Shown here: positions 37,664 to 49,000 of the stretch, piece after piece
Position numbering within the stretch: the first letter of the stretch is position 1
How the letters are laid out: each line of letters starts with the position of its first letter
Assembly (NCBI GenBank): GCA_013115125.1
Contig: JABANN010000014.1
Location: 79,539-143,538, forward strand
Reading direction: 5' to 3'
DNA: 64,000 nt
DNA from: Perkinsus olseni
Taxonomy: Eukaryota; Perkinsozoa; Perkinsida
Program-made: the position numbers and the translations under genes
Notes under the pieces: model-generated
What the model saw: only the letters and a program-made list of their open reading frames with translations
Database searches by the model: none
What the model was told of the DNA's origin: nothing

Positions 37664-38632
37664 CTACCTCCCATCGACACCCTCGGCCCTAGTACCCCAG
37701 AGCAGCCGCGGGTCCTCTTCAAATCTCAGCGGAACGATCCCAGTGTACAGCGTCTGTAGCCGGACTTCAGATGCCACACCACAACCGGCCTCGACATCAG
37801 CCAGCAAAGAGTGCCGCGCTGTGTCGTTGTTGAGCCTAACTCGGCCACCAGTGGGGGATACCGAGGCTGCTGCTGCTGCTGTGGCCGACCCACGCAGGAA
37901 GGCGTCGAGTTCCCAGAACACAAGGAACGGCGAATTAAGGACCACAGCCGGGACGGTCAATGCATAATGATAGAGAAGCCATATGATGGTCGTGACACCA
38001 ACTCCGTAGACAACATCCAAAGTGTAGTGGAAATGTGTACAAATGATGACGAGGAGTGAGAAGGCTCCGAAGCCGACACCCAAGAGTCTTTCCTGCCACG
38101 TCCTAGTGTACGTGGACCATACCAAAATCGACAGAGTAATTGGTATCGAGTGACCCGAATAGAAGACGTCTGCACAGGTGTGAGCGAGGCCGAAAGGCAT
38201 CAACATTACAGACCAGAAGGGGCTCCCTTCTACCAAACGCGGCATGCACATTGGGTCGGGATTCGGCAACATCGTCACTGGCACACACAGCGCCCGGCCA
38301 AGGTACGAGGCTGAGCTCAGCAACAGCGCTCTTTTGATTATAATAGCAGCACGACTCGGCTTGAAGGCGAAAAAGAGGCGACCAATAGCGAAGAGCATAC
38401 AAAGCAGCATGCACGTGTCCGGGAGGCTGAACCCAAGGCCATCGCTAGAGTAGTGTGGTAGCAGATCAAAACCCAAGTCAGGCAAGACAGTAGGATTGAC
38501 CACTAGTCCTGTTTGAGGGTCTCGAGGCCAGTAGTAGTCGGCCCTATATTGGGCCCACACGTTTACTACCGAGTTTATCATCATGCCAAGGGCCCATGCT
38601 CCTACTGCAGGTAGCAAGCGACTGGACACCAT
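37664..38632 (-). CDS. Sphingomyelin-synthase-like PAP2 enzyme, copy 1
   Basis: Single open frame of 322 codons. About six membrane spans are visible. The lipid phosphotransferase triad is present: DVFYSGHS (first histidine, about residue 160) and HFHYTLDV (second histidine and aspartate, about residues 190-197), the D3/D4 motifs of sphingomyelin synthases and related PAP2_C proteins. These enzymes move a phospho-headgroup from a phospholipid to ceramide (or a related acceptor) in Golgi or plasma membrane; the headgroup and acceptor cannot be told. The cytosolic tail ends with the block FEEDPRLLWG, shared by all three tandem copies. It is the first (by coordinate) of three intronless genes on the minus strand. 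Confidence 0.85.
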   Translation of the reverse strand: MVSSRLLPAVGAWALGMMINSVVNVWAQYRADYYWPRDPQTGLVVNPTVLPDLGFDLLPHYSSDGLGFSLPDTCMLLCMLFAIGRLFFAFKPSRAAIIIKRALLLSSASYLGRALCVPVTMLPNPDPMCMPRLVEGSPFWSVMLMPFGLAHTCADVFYSGHSIPITLSILVWSTYTRTWQERLLGVGFGAFSLLVIICTHFHYTLDVVYGVGVTTIIWLLYHYALTVPAVVLNSPFLVFWELDAFLRGSATAAAAASVSPTGGRVRLNNDTARHSLLADVEAGCGVASEVRLQTLYTGIVPLRFEEDPRLLWGTRAEGVDGR

Positions 38633-39002
38633 CGTCCAGCAATGGTACTGTAGACAACAACAACCCTACTGGAGAAGAACCCTACACGAAGCAGAAGCCC
38701 ATCCCCTCTTGACAAGCAATCCGATGATCCAGGCGAAGGAAACGGTGTCTAAGGAATGGGTAGTACTGAATGCCAGAGGCAGCAACCATTGGGGAGGCCA
38801 AAACGATCCAAAAACGAATACACTGACAACAGACACGAAGGCGGAACACCTGTAATGATACAACTAGATGCAAACTACTGTATGATGCACTACGTCGATC
38901 ACATGAGCTTGGAACTTGGTTGACTAATCCGCCGTCAAGAGAGGCGTAACTACCAGATACTCAGGGGCCCAGGACTAGAACTGCGGACAGGCCGCAAAGA
39001 CG
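38633..39002. other. Spacer between PAP2 copies 1 and 2
   Basis: Minus-strand frames continue hydrophobic sequence (for example SVVSVFVFGSFWPPQWLLPL) ahead of copy 1. This could be an unspliced N-terminal exon or an upstream leader of copy 1, but no clear join is seen. Confidence 0.35.
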
Positions 39003-40052
39003 TCAGGGCAGGCTCCGATAGCCACCGTCAGGCTTCTCTGCTACTCGTAAACCCCAGAGGATCCGAGGGTCCTCCGAGAAGTTCAAATTGATAACGCCGA
39101 GAGCAGCCACATCGCCGGCAGGAATGGCCTTATCCTCAGCTGACGGAAGGCTGCTCTCCTCAGTAGTTGACTGCGTGACGAGCACTGGAGCCGAGTCCTC
39201 ACATAACTGAACGTGCATATTCAAGTTGGGGATGTAGACGGTCTTGTGCCGGGCATTCAGCGGCACTACAGGGAAAGCATCGTACTCCCAGAACATCATA
39301 AACCGCGAGTTGAGCATCACTGCCGGGACCTTCATAGCGTAGTGGTACAGACGCCATGCAGCGAAGGTGATCACCACGCCGTAGACGACATCTATCGTAT
39401 AATGGAAGTGAGTGGCGATGATTATCGTCAAAGTAAGCAGACCCCAAACGAGCCCGAAAAGCCTCGAGGCCATCGATGAGGAGTAGTCCCACCAAACCAT
39501 GGTGGCAAGGGTTACTGAAATGGAATGGCCCGAGTAGAAGACATCAGCACAGGTGTGAGCCAATCCGAAAGGGACCAAGAGGATTGACAACAGCGGGTAG
39601 TTCCAGTCGAGGACCGCCTTACAACTACCATCAGGATTGGGTAGCTGAGTCATAGGAACACTGAGGGCTCTTCCAGTGTAGCCAATCGCCCCCAGTAGCA
39701 ATGTACGTTTAAGGACAATAGTGCCTTGGTCGAAACCGAATTTCACGAATATCATTATGGCCGCTCCGAGTACGCAAAGAGTCATGCACACGTCGGGTAT
39801 ACGGACGCCTTGGTAATCACTTGATATATATGGCAGCAACTCAAAGCCTAGGTCAGGCAGCGGCGTTGACGGCTGGACTAATGAGCCAGTGAGATGGTCC
39901 CTGGGCCAGTACCTGTCTGCCCTATACTGCGCCCAAACATCCACTGCACAGTTCAGCATGAGCGCCGCTACGCATGCTCCTCCTGCTGCCAGTAGACGGC
40001 AAAATGACATCATTGAGACAGGCTCAAAGGGGGAGCCAACGGGCTGATACAA
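39003..40052 (-). CDS. Sphingomyelin-synthase-like PAP2 enzyme, copy 2
   Basis: 349-codon open frame. It has the same architecture as copies 1 and 3: N-terminal block VDVWAQYRADRYWPRD, LGFELLPY, TGRALSVPMTQLPNPD, then DVFYSGHSISVTLA and THFHYTIDVVYG with the His/His/Asp triad. The C-terminal cytosolic tail is longer, with VNLNMHVQL-like and Ser/Thr-rich sequence, and ends EDPRILWGLRVAEKP. An in-frame ATG 14 codons downstream (MMSFCRLLAAGG) aligns better with the other copies and may be the true start. Likely a membrane lipid phosphotransferase. Confidence 0.85.
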   Translation of the reverse strand: MYQPVGSPFEPVSMMSFCRLLAAGGACVAALMLNCAVDVWAQYRADRYWPRDHLTGSLVQPSTPLPDLGFELLPYISSDYQGVRIPDVCMTLCVLGAAIMIFVKFGFDQGTIVLKRTLLLGAIGYTGRALSVPMTQLPNPDGSCKAVLDWNYPLLSILLVPFGLAHTCADVFYSGHSISVTLATMVWWDYSSSMASRLFGLVWGLLTLTIIIATHFHYTIDVVYGVVITFAAWRLYHYAMKVPAVMLNSRFMMFWEYDAFPVVPLNARHKTVYIPNLNMHVQLCEDSAPVLVTQSTTEESSLPSAEDKAIPAGDVAALGVINLNFSEDPRILWGLRVAEKPDGGYRSLP

Positions 40053-40303
40053 ACTGAAACGATGACCGATACTGCATGTACCTCCTCTGTCGTAACTACA
40101 ACATAACCTAGCACGGTTTGTGTTGGATCAATAGAGAAGTGCTACTTTACGGATACCAAATGTTGCAGCAGGTTGGGGTAGTTATCATCATGTAGTCAGG
40201 GAATTAATACAAGACATTTCAACGGCCTGTGATAGTTTATAATTTTGGCTAGACTCGCAAGCCTGATCGACCCGCTTCGCCGTATTACCACCGCTCGGAT
40301 ACT

Positions 40304-41314
40304 TCAAATAGCCTTGTATCCGTGATGATGACGATTACGCTGCTCACGGTGGTCACTCTCATCACAGGCCACTCTAGCCCAGATAATGCGCGGTTCTTCA
40401 CACAACTTCCACGATACCACCTCGGCTGGGGACACCAGTTGCAGGCAAACAGGCTTATGGCCCTTCTCAATGTCAATCAGTAACAAGTCATGACGAGAAT
40501 CACCGGCGAGCTGGGCAGGCATGCTCAGGGGTGTGGTACTGGACTCTGAGGTATCCGCATCGTCAGTATCTTCCATGAACGCATCGGCCTCCCAGAACAT
40601 GTAGATCTTGGAGTTGAGCACAACTGCTGGTACTGTGAGACCAAAGTGGTAAAGACGCCATATAATTACAGTCAGCCCAACGCCATAGAGAACGTCTAAA
40701 GTATAATGGAAATGAGTACACAGGATGACCAGCAGTGCTACAACGCTAAGCAGAGAGCCGCAGACCTTCTCCCGTCGAGAGGGGGCGTAGTCTATCCAGA
40801 ACATCATACTCAGCGTGATTGGTATTGAATGTCCCGAATAGAAGACATCAGCACAGGTGTGGGAGAGGCCGAAAGGCATCAACATCACAGACCAGAACAT
40901 GCTGCCATCGACAAGTCGAGGGACACAGCGCATATCAGGACTGGGGAGCATGGTGATCGGCACTGAGATGGCCCGACCCAGGTAGGCCACTGAGCTGAGG
41001 AGGAGGACTCTTTTCAGAACAATGAAAGGGTGCCCTGGCTTGGAACCAACGAAGGCTCGTATGACGGCGATAAGCATAATGACGTTCATTGAGACGTCGG
41101 CCAGACTGAAGCCAAAGATATCATTTGGAACATAGGGTAAGAATTGGAAGCCCAGGTCGGGCAGCACCACAGGGTCCCTAATCGTCCCAGTGGTCGGGTC
41201 TCGGGGCCACGTCCTGGCAGCTCGGTACTCCGCCCAGACATTCACCACAGAGTTCAGCATCATGGCCACGACCCACACCGCTATCGCGGGATAAATACGG
41301 TTTGATGGAGGCAA
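40304..41314 (-). CDS. Sphingomyelin-synthase-like PAP2 enzyme, copy 3
   Basis: 336-codon open frame, closest to copy 1 in the membrane core (LAHTCADVFYSGHSIPITLS versus LSHTCADVFYSGHSIPITLS). Triad residues are in YSGHS and THFHYTLDVLYG. The start MPPSNRIYPAIAVWVVAMML aligns with copy 1. The tail contains an acidic stretch (MEDTDDADTSES) and ends after EEPRIIWARVA with a His/Arg-rich run. The three genes share order, direction and lack of introns, so they arose by tandem duplication. The furthest upstream copy probably has its promoter in 41315-41797, shared with the divergent DPM gene. Confidence 0.85.
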   Translation of the reverse strand: MPPSNRIYPAIAVWVVAMMLNSVVNVWAEYRAARTWPRDPTTGTIRDPVVLPDLGFQFLPYVPNDIFGFSLADVSMNVIMLIAVIRAFVGSKPGHPFIVLKRVLLLSSVAYLGRAISVPITMLPSPDMRCVPRLVDGSMFWSVMLMPFGLSHTCADVFYSGHSIPITLSMMFWIDYAPSRREKVCGSLLSVVALLVILCTHFHYTLDVLYGVGLTVIIWRLYHFGLTVPAVVLNSKIYMFWEADAFMEDTDDADTSESSTTPLSMPAQLAGDSRHDLLLIDIEKGHKPVCLQLVSPAEVVSWKLCEEPRIIWARVACDESDHREQRNRHHHGYKAI

Positions 41315-41797
41315 CTTGGGTAGGGATTAAAAAACAAACTGATGATCAGGGCCGTGACGAGAGATGGTTAAAACTACATAAGGAGCGGGATGGACCGTGA
41401 TGTTGTGGGAAGGTTTTAGAAAGGCGACCGAAGAGAGGAGAAGAACGGTGGCTCACGTCATCAGCCGACAGTCTATTCGAGTGTGACGCAACAGCACCAC
41501 CAGAGAAGGTCGCAGGTTCAAACCGCGGCAAGGGCATTCTCTGTTAAAGTTTCAGGCCGCATATCGCGTTGAATGTAGCAGGACATCGTAGGGACAGCCC
41601 GAAGGACTACTAAAGCTAGCAGTAGTCGTGGGGCATGGAGTAGCAACAACCTGAGTAGTTGTCGGTGGCACTCAACTCACTCTCATGGACCTCGATGGTG
41701 TTAACCTATGGAAAACAACGGCGGGCTAGTGCCAGGGGCAGAGGGAGAGGCGCGAACAGCACCCTGGGCAGTTCACCTCAATATTTGTCCAGTCTGA
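41315..41797. other. Divergent promoter region (PAP2 copy 3 / DPM)
   Basis: Head-to-head spacer of 483 bases. A GGTTCAAACC sequence at about 41515 resembles a tRNA B box, but no matching acceptor stem is present. No gene supported. Confidence 0.5.
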
Positions 41798-42923
41798 ATG
41801 GCACCAATGCGTAAGGAGCTGTCAGTGGTCGTCCCGACCTACAACGAGGTGGAGAATATTCGCCCTCTGTGCGAAAGGCTATTCAAGGCTTGCCGTGAGG
41901 CTGGCCTCACAATAGAGCTTCTCCTTATGGATGATGAAAGTGCTGGATCTGAGGAGACCAGGAAGATCGTCAATGTTCTATCTAATGAAGGCTACAGTAT
42001 TAGGATGCATTGCCGTAAAACGGAGGAGGTAGGAAGAATCTTGAAGTCGAATATTGCTTGACACGAGTAAAAGGATTCAGGGACGCGGTCTCTCTTCCGC
42101 CGTACTACTGGGTTTTGAAATGGCCAAGTACGACACTATGGTATGCATGGACGCTGATCTCCAGCATGAGCCTGAGTCTGTTGCTGCTGTAGCAGATCCA
42201 GTTCTCAGGGGAGAGGCTGAGTTCACTGTGGGCTCCAGGTAGCGCACTAGGGCCTGGCCCTGCTTTGATGGTCTCCCTATTAGGTACTGCCGTGACGGTG
42301 GCATTGGATTCCACTGGTCTCTCATACGACGTATCATATCCGAGGGGGCTACCTTCCTAGCCATTGGAGTGTCCAAGTCGAGTGACCCTATGTCCGGGTT
42401 CTTCTGCACGACTAAGGAGGTCTTCAACCGTGGGAAGGATAAGTAATAGTTCATCACCGAGCACCTCTATCACTATCACTATACGTGGATCGCAGGCAGG
42501 CGGTATGTGTACATGTGAATGTGTGAAAACTGTCCAGGTGCAATCCAATCGGCTTCAAGATCGGACTGGAGTTGATGGTCCGTTGCAAGGCCAACCCAGT
42601 CGTAGATGTCCCAATCACCTTCCAGGAGAGAGTTGCTGGCGAATCCAAACTCTCTATGAAGCAAAATGTAAGTCTCTCCGCGCCGTTTGAACCACACCCG
42701 GGCATCTCCCACCATTTTGCGGATTGAGCCACGCTTCTCGCGTTGGGTTTTAGTGGCCCCATTCAGCTCGACAGTAGGGCCTCTTGCTTACCACCTCTCA
42801 CAGGTGCAGTACGTGGAACAGCTGGCGAGTCTATATTTTGAGAAGTACTTTCTATTCATCCTACTCCTGCCGCTCATCATCATATTCACATTAGCCTACC
42901 TGAAGGGCTCCATCCAGTGGTAG
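41798..42923 (+). CDS. Dolichol-phosphate mannosyltransferase, membrane-anchored type
   Basis: GT2-family enzyme making dolichol-phosphate-mannose at the ER. Exon 1 (41798 to about 42030) starts MAPMRKELSVVVPTYNEVEN, the nucleotide-binding strand. Exon 2 begins GRGLSSAVLLGFEMAKYD and contains MDADLQHEPE with the DxD-type metal site. Exon 3 begins YCRDGGIGFHWSLIRR and includes SDPMSGFFCTTKEVFNRGKD. Exon 4 has NPIGFKIGLELMVRC and VPITFQERVAGESKL. The last exon reads VQYVEQLASLYFEKYFLF and a membrane span, LILLLPLIIIFTLAYLKG-like (FILLLPLIIIFTLAYL), ending at TAG 42921-42923. Joins are in frame with short introns. The C-terminal anchor makes it like the single-subunit (yeast) form rather than human DPM1, which lacks it. 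Confidence 0.87.
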
Positions 42924-43078
42924 TTAGCACGTCGCAGGAGACCAACACTTGAGCTGTTTTTTCCACCTCTACTTCAAGCCTAGTGTTGTGCAGTGCTTGT
43001 CAATAGGGGACAGAAGGGCCTCGTAGAGGAAGAGAGCAGAACGGAGGCATGCAGACGTTAGTTTAATTTTTGGCTTCC

Positions 43079-46000
43079 ATGCCCGGCGCTGCTTCACAAG
43101 ATCGAATCGATGAGGTAAAGGCCAAAGTGAAAGAGGTAGTGAAGGGGCGGTTGAATGTGGGAATTGATAAAGCTTCTGATCGACACTTTAGGAGTCCGCG
43201 GAAGTAGTATGGCGTAAGAAACTCCGAGATCGCTTACGGGAGGCCCGTAAGGGGGTTGATGGTGTGGAAGTCACTAAACAGGCTCTCAGTGCTCGGGATA
43301 AAAGTAGGACTAATACGACGAGGATCGGGATGGGAGGCGGTTGTGGTGGACAACAGGCATTACGAAGATCGCAAAGTTGCTGAACCGTCTCCGCAGGCTG
43401 TCTGGTGAGCCTTCGTCTGATGGTACAATCTCTGAGATGAAGAAGCTCAACGTGACTATGTAGCAGTGGTCGGATAGGAAAGGGTCGAGGGGATCTGGTA
43501 GTGGTATCAGGTACTCCAGCGAGTTGGCATCGGCGTTGTCAGACGGTACATCATCGATGAAGGTGAAGGATGTCCACAAGACAGTGAGTCAGCTGCTAGC
43601 CGTTTTATCTGCCTAGCGCTGTGCTGGCTTCTCCTTGGCGTTGGAAAAAATCGTTCATTCCTTTGCTTCGATCGACGGGGTCCATCGCATGTTCTACTTT
43701 CCTCACTCTGCTGGAGCGTATTCCCTGGGGTTTGCAGCTGTCCCTCCCCTTCGGAAGCCTCTTCCGTGATCAGGTGGAGGTTATTACGGAGCTAATCTGT
43801 ACCTATGGGGTGGACATGGGCCGACATATCATGCTGGAGTTCGTGAAGCAGTTCGAAGCGTCCATCGGGGAGCTCTCTCGCCGCAGGGTTCTTTCAAGGA
43901 TTGTTACGGAGATGGTAGTAGCAGCATCCAACATCATCTTTAGAGGGTTGGGAATCTCGCTCCTAGACGGCGGTGGCCTACCCCTCCTCTGTTCTTAGGT
44001 TCTCACGAACTGTACTGGTGATGATAATACAGAAGCATTAGATATGCTACAGACTGTAGTTAAGGGGATGTTGGTCGGAAATAAAGGACAGTCCACACAA
44101 ACTCAAGTCCTCCTTCAAGATGTTACGGCACTACATAGCTGGCTCAACAAGTACTCATCTCAACTGGTTCTTAACTGGTAGTAGGAGAAGGAGCTCGATT
44201 GGGCAGGTATCATCTGTGTGCGTTGAACTGCCCTGGGGAGAGCCACGAGGCTCTGTTGAAGGAGGCCGGCTTGGAGGGCCCTGACTACACCGATTGCCGC
44301 TTGGACTCAGCGATAAGTAGTACTGACGATTGTTTTTCCGACATGGAACATTCAGCTGTCTTACTGTAGTTCTTGCGATAATGTCGTCGTTTAGGTGATG
44401 CTCTAGTGAAAGCCATCAGCAACTTCTACAGCAATTTCGCCGTTCCCCAGCTCTATCCGGTGGCCCATGAGCAAATGGTGGCACAGGAAGAGTTCAACAC
44501 TCGTATGAGGGTGGACAAGGGAACGGTTGATGCGGAGAATGCTAGCAAGTAGCCTGGCAGTGGTGGAACTGGGGTTCGATTACACAACGTGGGTGCCCCT
44601 CGACGATAGGTACTCTTCTCTGGCGACGGCGTTTGAGAAGCTGTCTACTCAGCTGAAGTCGGTGGCAGAGATTCTGGACTTACCACCACCGAAGCTGCCG
44701 GGTGAAGGTAATATGAGTGATGGCGCTTCAGTGAGGTACATGGTATTCGTATTAGAGTCTGAGTCGAAGACACGGTTGACTGGTCCTTCACAAGAGGCCA
44801 GCAAGAAGGAGGATGGTGGTGGCCTTAGCGAACAGGAGCGTATGCTGCAGCTCCTATGGTAGTCTAAGTGGGCTCCTGCCGTTGGGATGCCCGCGAGCTT
44901 GCATGATGTCAGGGTTGACGATTCGGACAGATCCTTCTATGAGGACCTCTACGATTTGGAGGCCCGTCTACCACCAGTGCTGCTGCGGGATGTTCCAAAA
45001 GCAGATGCTGATGCTGAGACGACTGCCAAGGGTACTGTTCGGGGTCTTGGAGTCAGGGTGGCGGCCCTGATCTATGACGGAGTGCCACCGAGGATCGATT
45101 GCGTTCATCGAAGTCCTCGCCGGTTGGGGGCGACAGTGCAACACCATAGTGGAATGCCAGCATGTGACTTGGCCATATGGGTGCTTCGACCTTGATATAG
45201 CTCAATGACGGTGTTATCTCTGGATGCGCTTTGTAGGAGGGACCACTGCAGCGAGCGCCGCCTTCGACGTATGGCTGGACAACCTGCGGACTTGCGAGAG
45301 GAGGGATACGGCAGACGAGCTCAGTCAGAAGTGGTTCGAGGAGGGCCTCAATACTAAGCAGAATAGGAGGAAGTTGGCGAGGTTTATACTCAACCCGAGG
45401 GATAAGGTGGAGTGAAAACAGCAGTGGCCTCGGATAGAACCTGGGTCATTTGCCTAGGCAAGAGGAACAGTGCCGCCTGAATGGTTACGTGTCGTAGCGA
45501 ATATTGCCCCATGGGCTAAGGACCTAGTGGATGCGGTAATAACAAAATGGCGAGGGTCAGGGCGTCGCCCAATCCGCCTGGGAGGGGTTCAATGACGCTT
45601 TCGCGCTGTACTCGAGACTTGAGCTATCCCGCATTCGCCTGGAGTGATAGGCTTGCTGAAGTGGGTCCTCTCAGCTCGCCTCTCAAGCACTGAAAAGGCT
45701 CGATGAGGCTCTGGCCAAGAACGAAACGGATAGGGTCGGGGAGCAGATGGTGTGCTTGAGGCTACTGGCCCAGATGTGCAAGTTCAGGCTGGTCCCTCCG
45801 GGTGAGTTGGTCGGGGTTATCAGGCGATGAGAAGCTTCCCTTCAGGAGCCGTCATGGACTTTTTCAAGCGTCTGATGGATGGCGGGCATCTTGCCAACGA
45901 CCATTGGGCTGAAATGGCTAGTCAGCTGTGCCTTTCCTGCGGAAGGTAGTCTAGCGAGCGTCAGTACAGTAGCGGAGAGAATGGCCGTCTAATGCGCCGT

Positions 46001-49000
46001 GAAGCTGAAGGGATGCTTGCAACTCCTCCCGTTGGCAGGTACCTCCTCTACAAACCGGACACGGCCACGCGGATGGACAATTTAGTAGAGCGGATGTGGA
46101 AGCTGAAGAACAGGTGAGAGAAGGCTCAGGTGCATCTCAGTGGGCTGCAGTCTTGTCGGTCCTCAGCGCGACCCAGGCTCTCACTGCCAGCGCTGACGTA
46201 TCCCTAGAGGATGCCTACTTCCATATGAAGCCCCGCAAGACGAGGTTTGGTGTGAAGGGAGGCGATCAGGACCGGCCGATAATGGAGCGGTAGTTTTGAC
46301 TGGATGAACGCCTTTCCGATGGACAGCGCCTTGTTGCTGAGGTTACACTGGTGTTAGGTTAATACGGAAGTTCATCTTCCAAGATATTTATATCATGGAC
46401 GAAGACGAGGGACTTCGGTTAGCGAGGAAGTTGCCATGGGAACATCATGTCATCGAGGAGAGTAAGGACGGTCGGGAAGCAGTGTTCAGCTCCTGGGAGG
46501 GGGCGATGCCTGGATACTGGCGAGGGGGGTCAGGGCAGTTGGCCGCAGTTTTGTCGTGTTGTAGACGGTACGGTGAAGATCGGCGAAAAGTGCAACGAGG
46601 AAGACAGCGAAGTGTACAAATGGATGAATGAGTGTGTGCTTGATCTCAACGTCCATGCCAACTACGATTGCATGTAAGGGTTCTATGAGGAGATCTCGTC
46701 TAGAATGCCTCCACCGCAGGTACTCCCTGGCCTCCCTGCTATCTGGCCTAGCGAGGTTCCGTCCTCGATTCGTTATCGAGGTGGTGGACGAACTGATGGA
46801 GGAGGTGAGAGCGATCTATTCCCCCCCTGTCAGTTCGATCAAGGGCCTCTCAGATACAAATAGGATGCGAACGTGAAGACCCTCGGGAGTCCTCTGCTCG
46901 TGTCCGACAGATCAAGCTCATCGGGGAGCTCTACATATATTGCGTCTTGGACTCAGCAACCATCTTTGATCTACTGTGAGTATCCGACGTTGAAGCTAGG
47001 CGGGCATCCTCTTGTTGGTGTATCTTTGTACTGCCGTCTAGATACCATCTAATAGGCTTCGGAGGAGCTACATCCTTCGCGGCCTCCACAGCCGATACAG
47101 CAGCTAGGACTCTCGAGAAGTGTCAGATAGTAAGTCTATCTAATGGGCTACCTCAGTCGTCTCGATGGTCGCCGCTTCTGCAGGCCACTGGAGGGCCTAT
47201 GGGTGCTATAGCTGAGGAGGACGAGGAGGAAGGCGAGGATGGCGAGGATGAGGACGGATCAGGTAATGGCTCGATCTGCTAACCTATCATTGTGTATTGT
47301 AAGCACAGATGTTACGTGTATACGTGTTTATATAAGTATTACCTATATTACACTATATTATCACTTCTTAAAATGTATACCCATAAGTGCACTATACCAT
47401 TCAGAAGTCTATTTGGCGGATAAGGCCGAGAGATACTGTCATGCACTGCCGCGCAGTTGTGTCAATCTGAGAAGAGCAGCGGGAAGATTTCCGGTATGGC
47501 TCAAGTTGACCCCCCGAAATTGATGTCCTTATCAGCGAAATTGACTTCCTTAACCATGAAATTGTATGTCGTTTTCGCGTACTTCCTTATCCGCCGATAG
47601 TATCCCCTCATCTCGACCCTACTGCCAATTTACTGTCTCAACCCGCCAACGTGAAATCCTCGACCCCCATACAGGTGGCCTTATCCGCCAAATAGACTTC
47701 TGAATGGTATAGTATATGCTGGTCTAGATTCTATCAAGCTACATATCAATACTTTAGTATTCATTTCTTTGATATTCTATGAGGCAAGCTAATAAGGCAG
47801 TCGTCACAGCGCCACTCATCCATGTTGTGGTGTTCGTCAGATTCCCTCAACTCCAAGGCGCTGCTCCTTCCCGACGTCTTCCGAGACCCGTCCAACATCG
47901 ACGAGCCGCCGTATTCCTTCTTCCGAGCTACTCTTGTTTGCAACCTCCTCAGCGCCTGCGGCCCCTACTTCTATAAGTCATCTCGGCTTAGGGAAAGACT
48001 GGAGCGTTTCATGCTATTCTTTCGAGTAGCGTGATGGGGACGGCTTCATGAATTTTGGAGCCTGTTTGCCCTCAGAGGTACCTGTTGGCGAGGTCCACAG
48101 CAGCGGGCATGGAGCTGCCGAGGAGAGTTGAGAATATGTACTTGGATACACTGGACGCGATACACCCGACGTCATCACACAAATCACGGCGAGAGAGGAG
48201 ACGCAGGCGGAAGGTGAGGAAGAGGGGTGAGAGATGGTTAAATTATTATGAGGTTGATTGCAGGGGAAGGAAGAGGAAGAGGAGCCGTCGGTTCTCAACG
48301 GCAAGGTCTCGTCTTTGACAGATGTGGATAAGGTAAGTGTCCTCCGTGGTGGTGTCCGACTATTCTATGCTGCACCATTGCTGGGCATGTAGGAGCTGCA
48401 TAAGATGCTGCTCACCGAGGGAGAGGCTTTACGGCAAGGGAAGCAGATCGACGATCAAGGCAATGACGATGATGATGAGTATGAGGAGGACGAGGAGGAT
48501 GATGATGTAGGATAGCTGGAAGAGAGCAGCCCTTCGTCTGGGTTGATGGATGGATATACCCTGTCAGGCATATGCATCGAGCTCGCAGGTCGATGGGATG
48601 GCTAGCGATGAGTTCGGGGATGAGGATGACGAGGAAGATGATGAAGATGAACTGAGGGAGAAGGTGGTGAAGCCATGCAGCTATTGCGATCATCGTCTTG
48701 TCGATTTGACCTGACGATATTGTAATGATTGTTATTACCCCTTCAGGAGTTGATGGACGAGGAGTTCGACAGGAGTTTCAAGGAGATGCTATCGGAATCG
48801 GTCGCATACGGCCGCTCCCAGCGCCAGCAACAGGTATGCAGGGACGAACCGGCATGGTCTTAGCTCGCGTATCTGTGCCGCACCGAGAGGAGCCACGTCC
48901 GTGGGAGCTACACACAGGCTCTGCCGCAAGCCTCTGTTCTTTGCTTGCCTCACTGCGACGACCGATCGTGTGTGTGCTTCCCATCACCGCGGTCTTCTTG

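Noticed and set aside
41461-41540. tRNA-like sequence with GGTTCAAACC
   Set aside because: A B-box-like match and partial T stem are present, but no acceptor stem pairs with the 3' end and there is no clear A box at the right distance.
43079-46900. Many in-frame TAG codons suggesting a pseudogene or stop-codon reassignment in UPF2
   Set aside because: The checked TAGs fall in GTAG splice donors; removing 50-60 nt introns restores continuous UPF2-like sequence.
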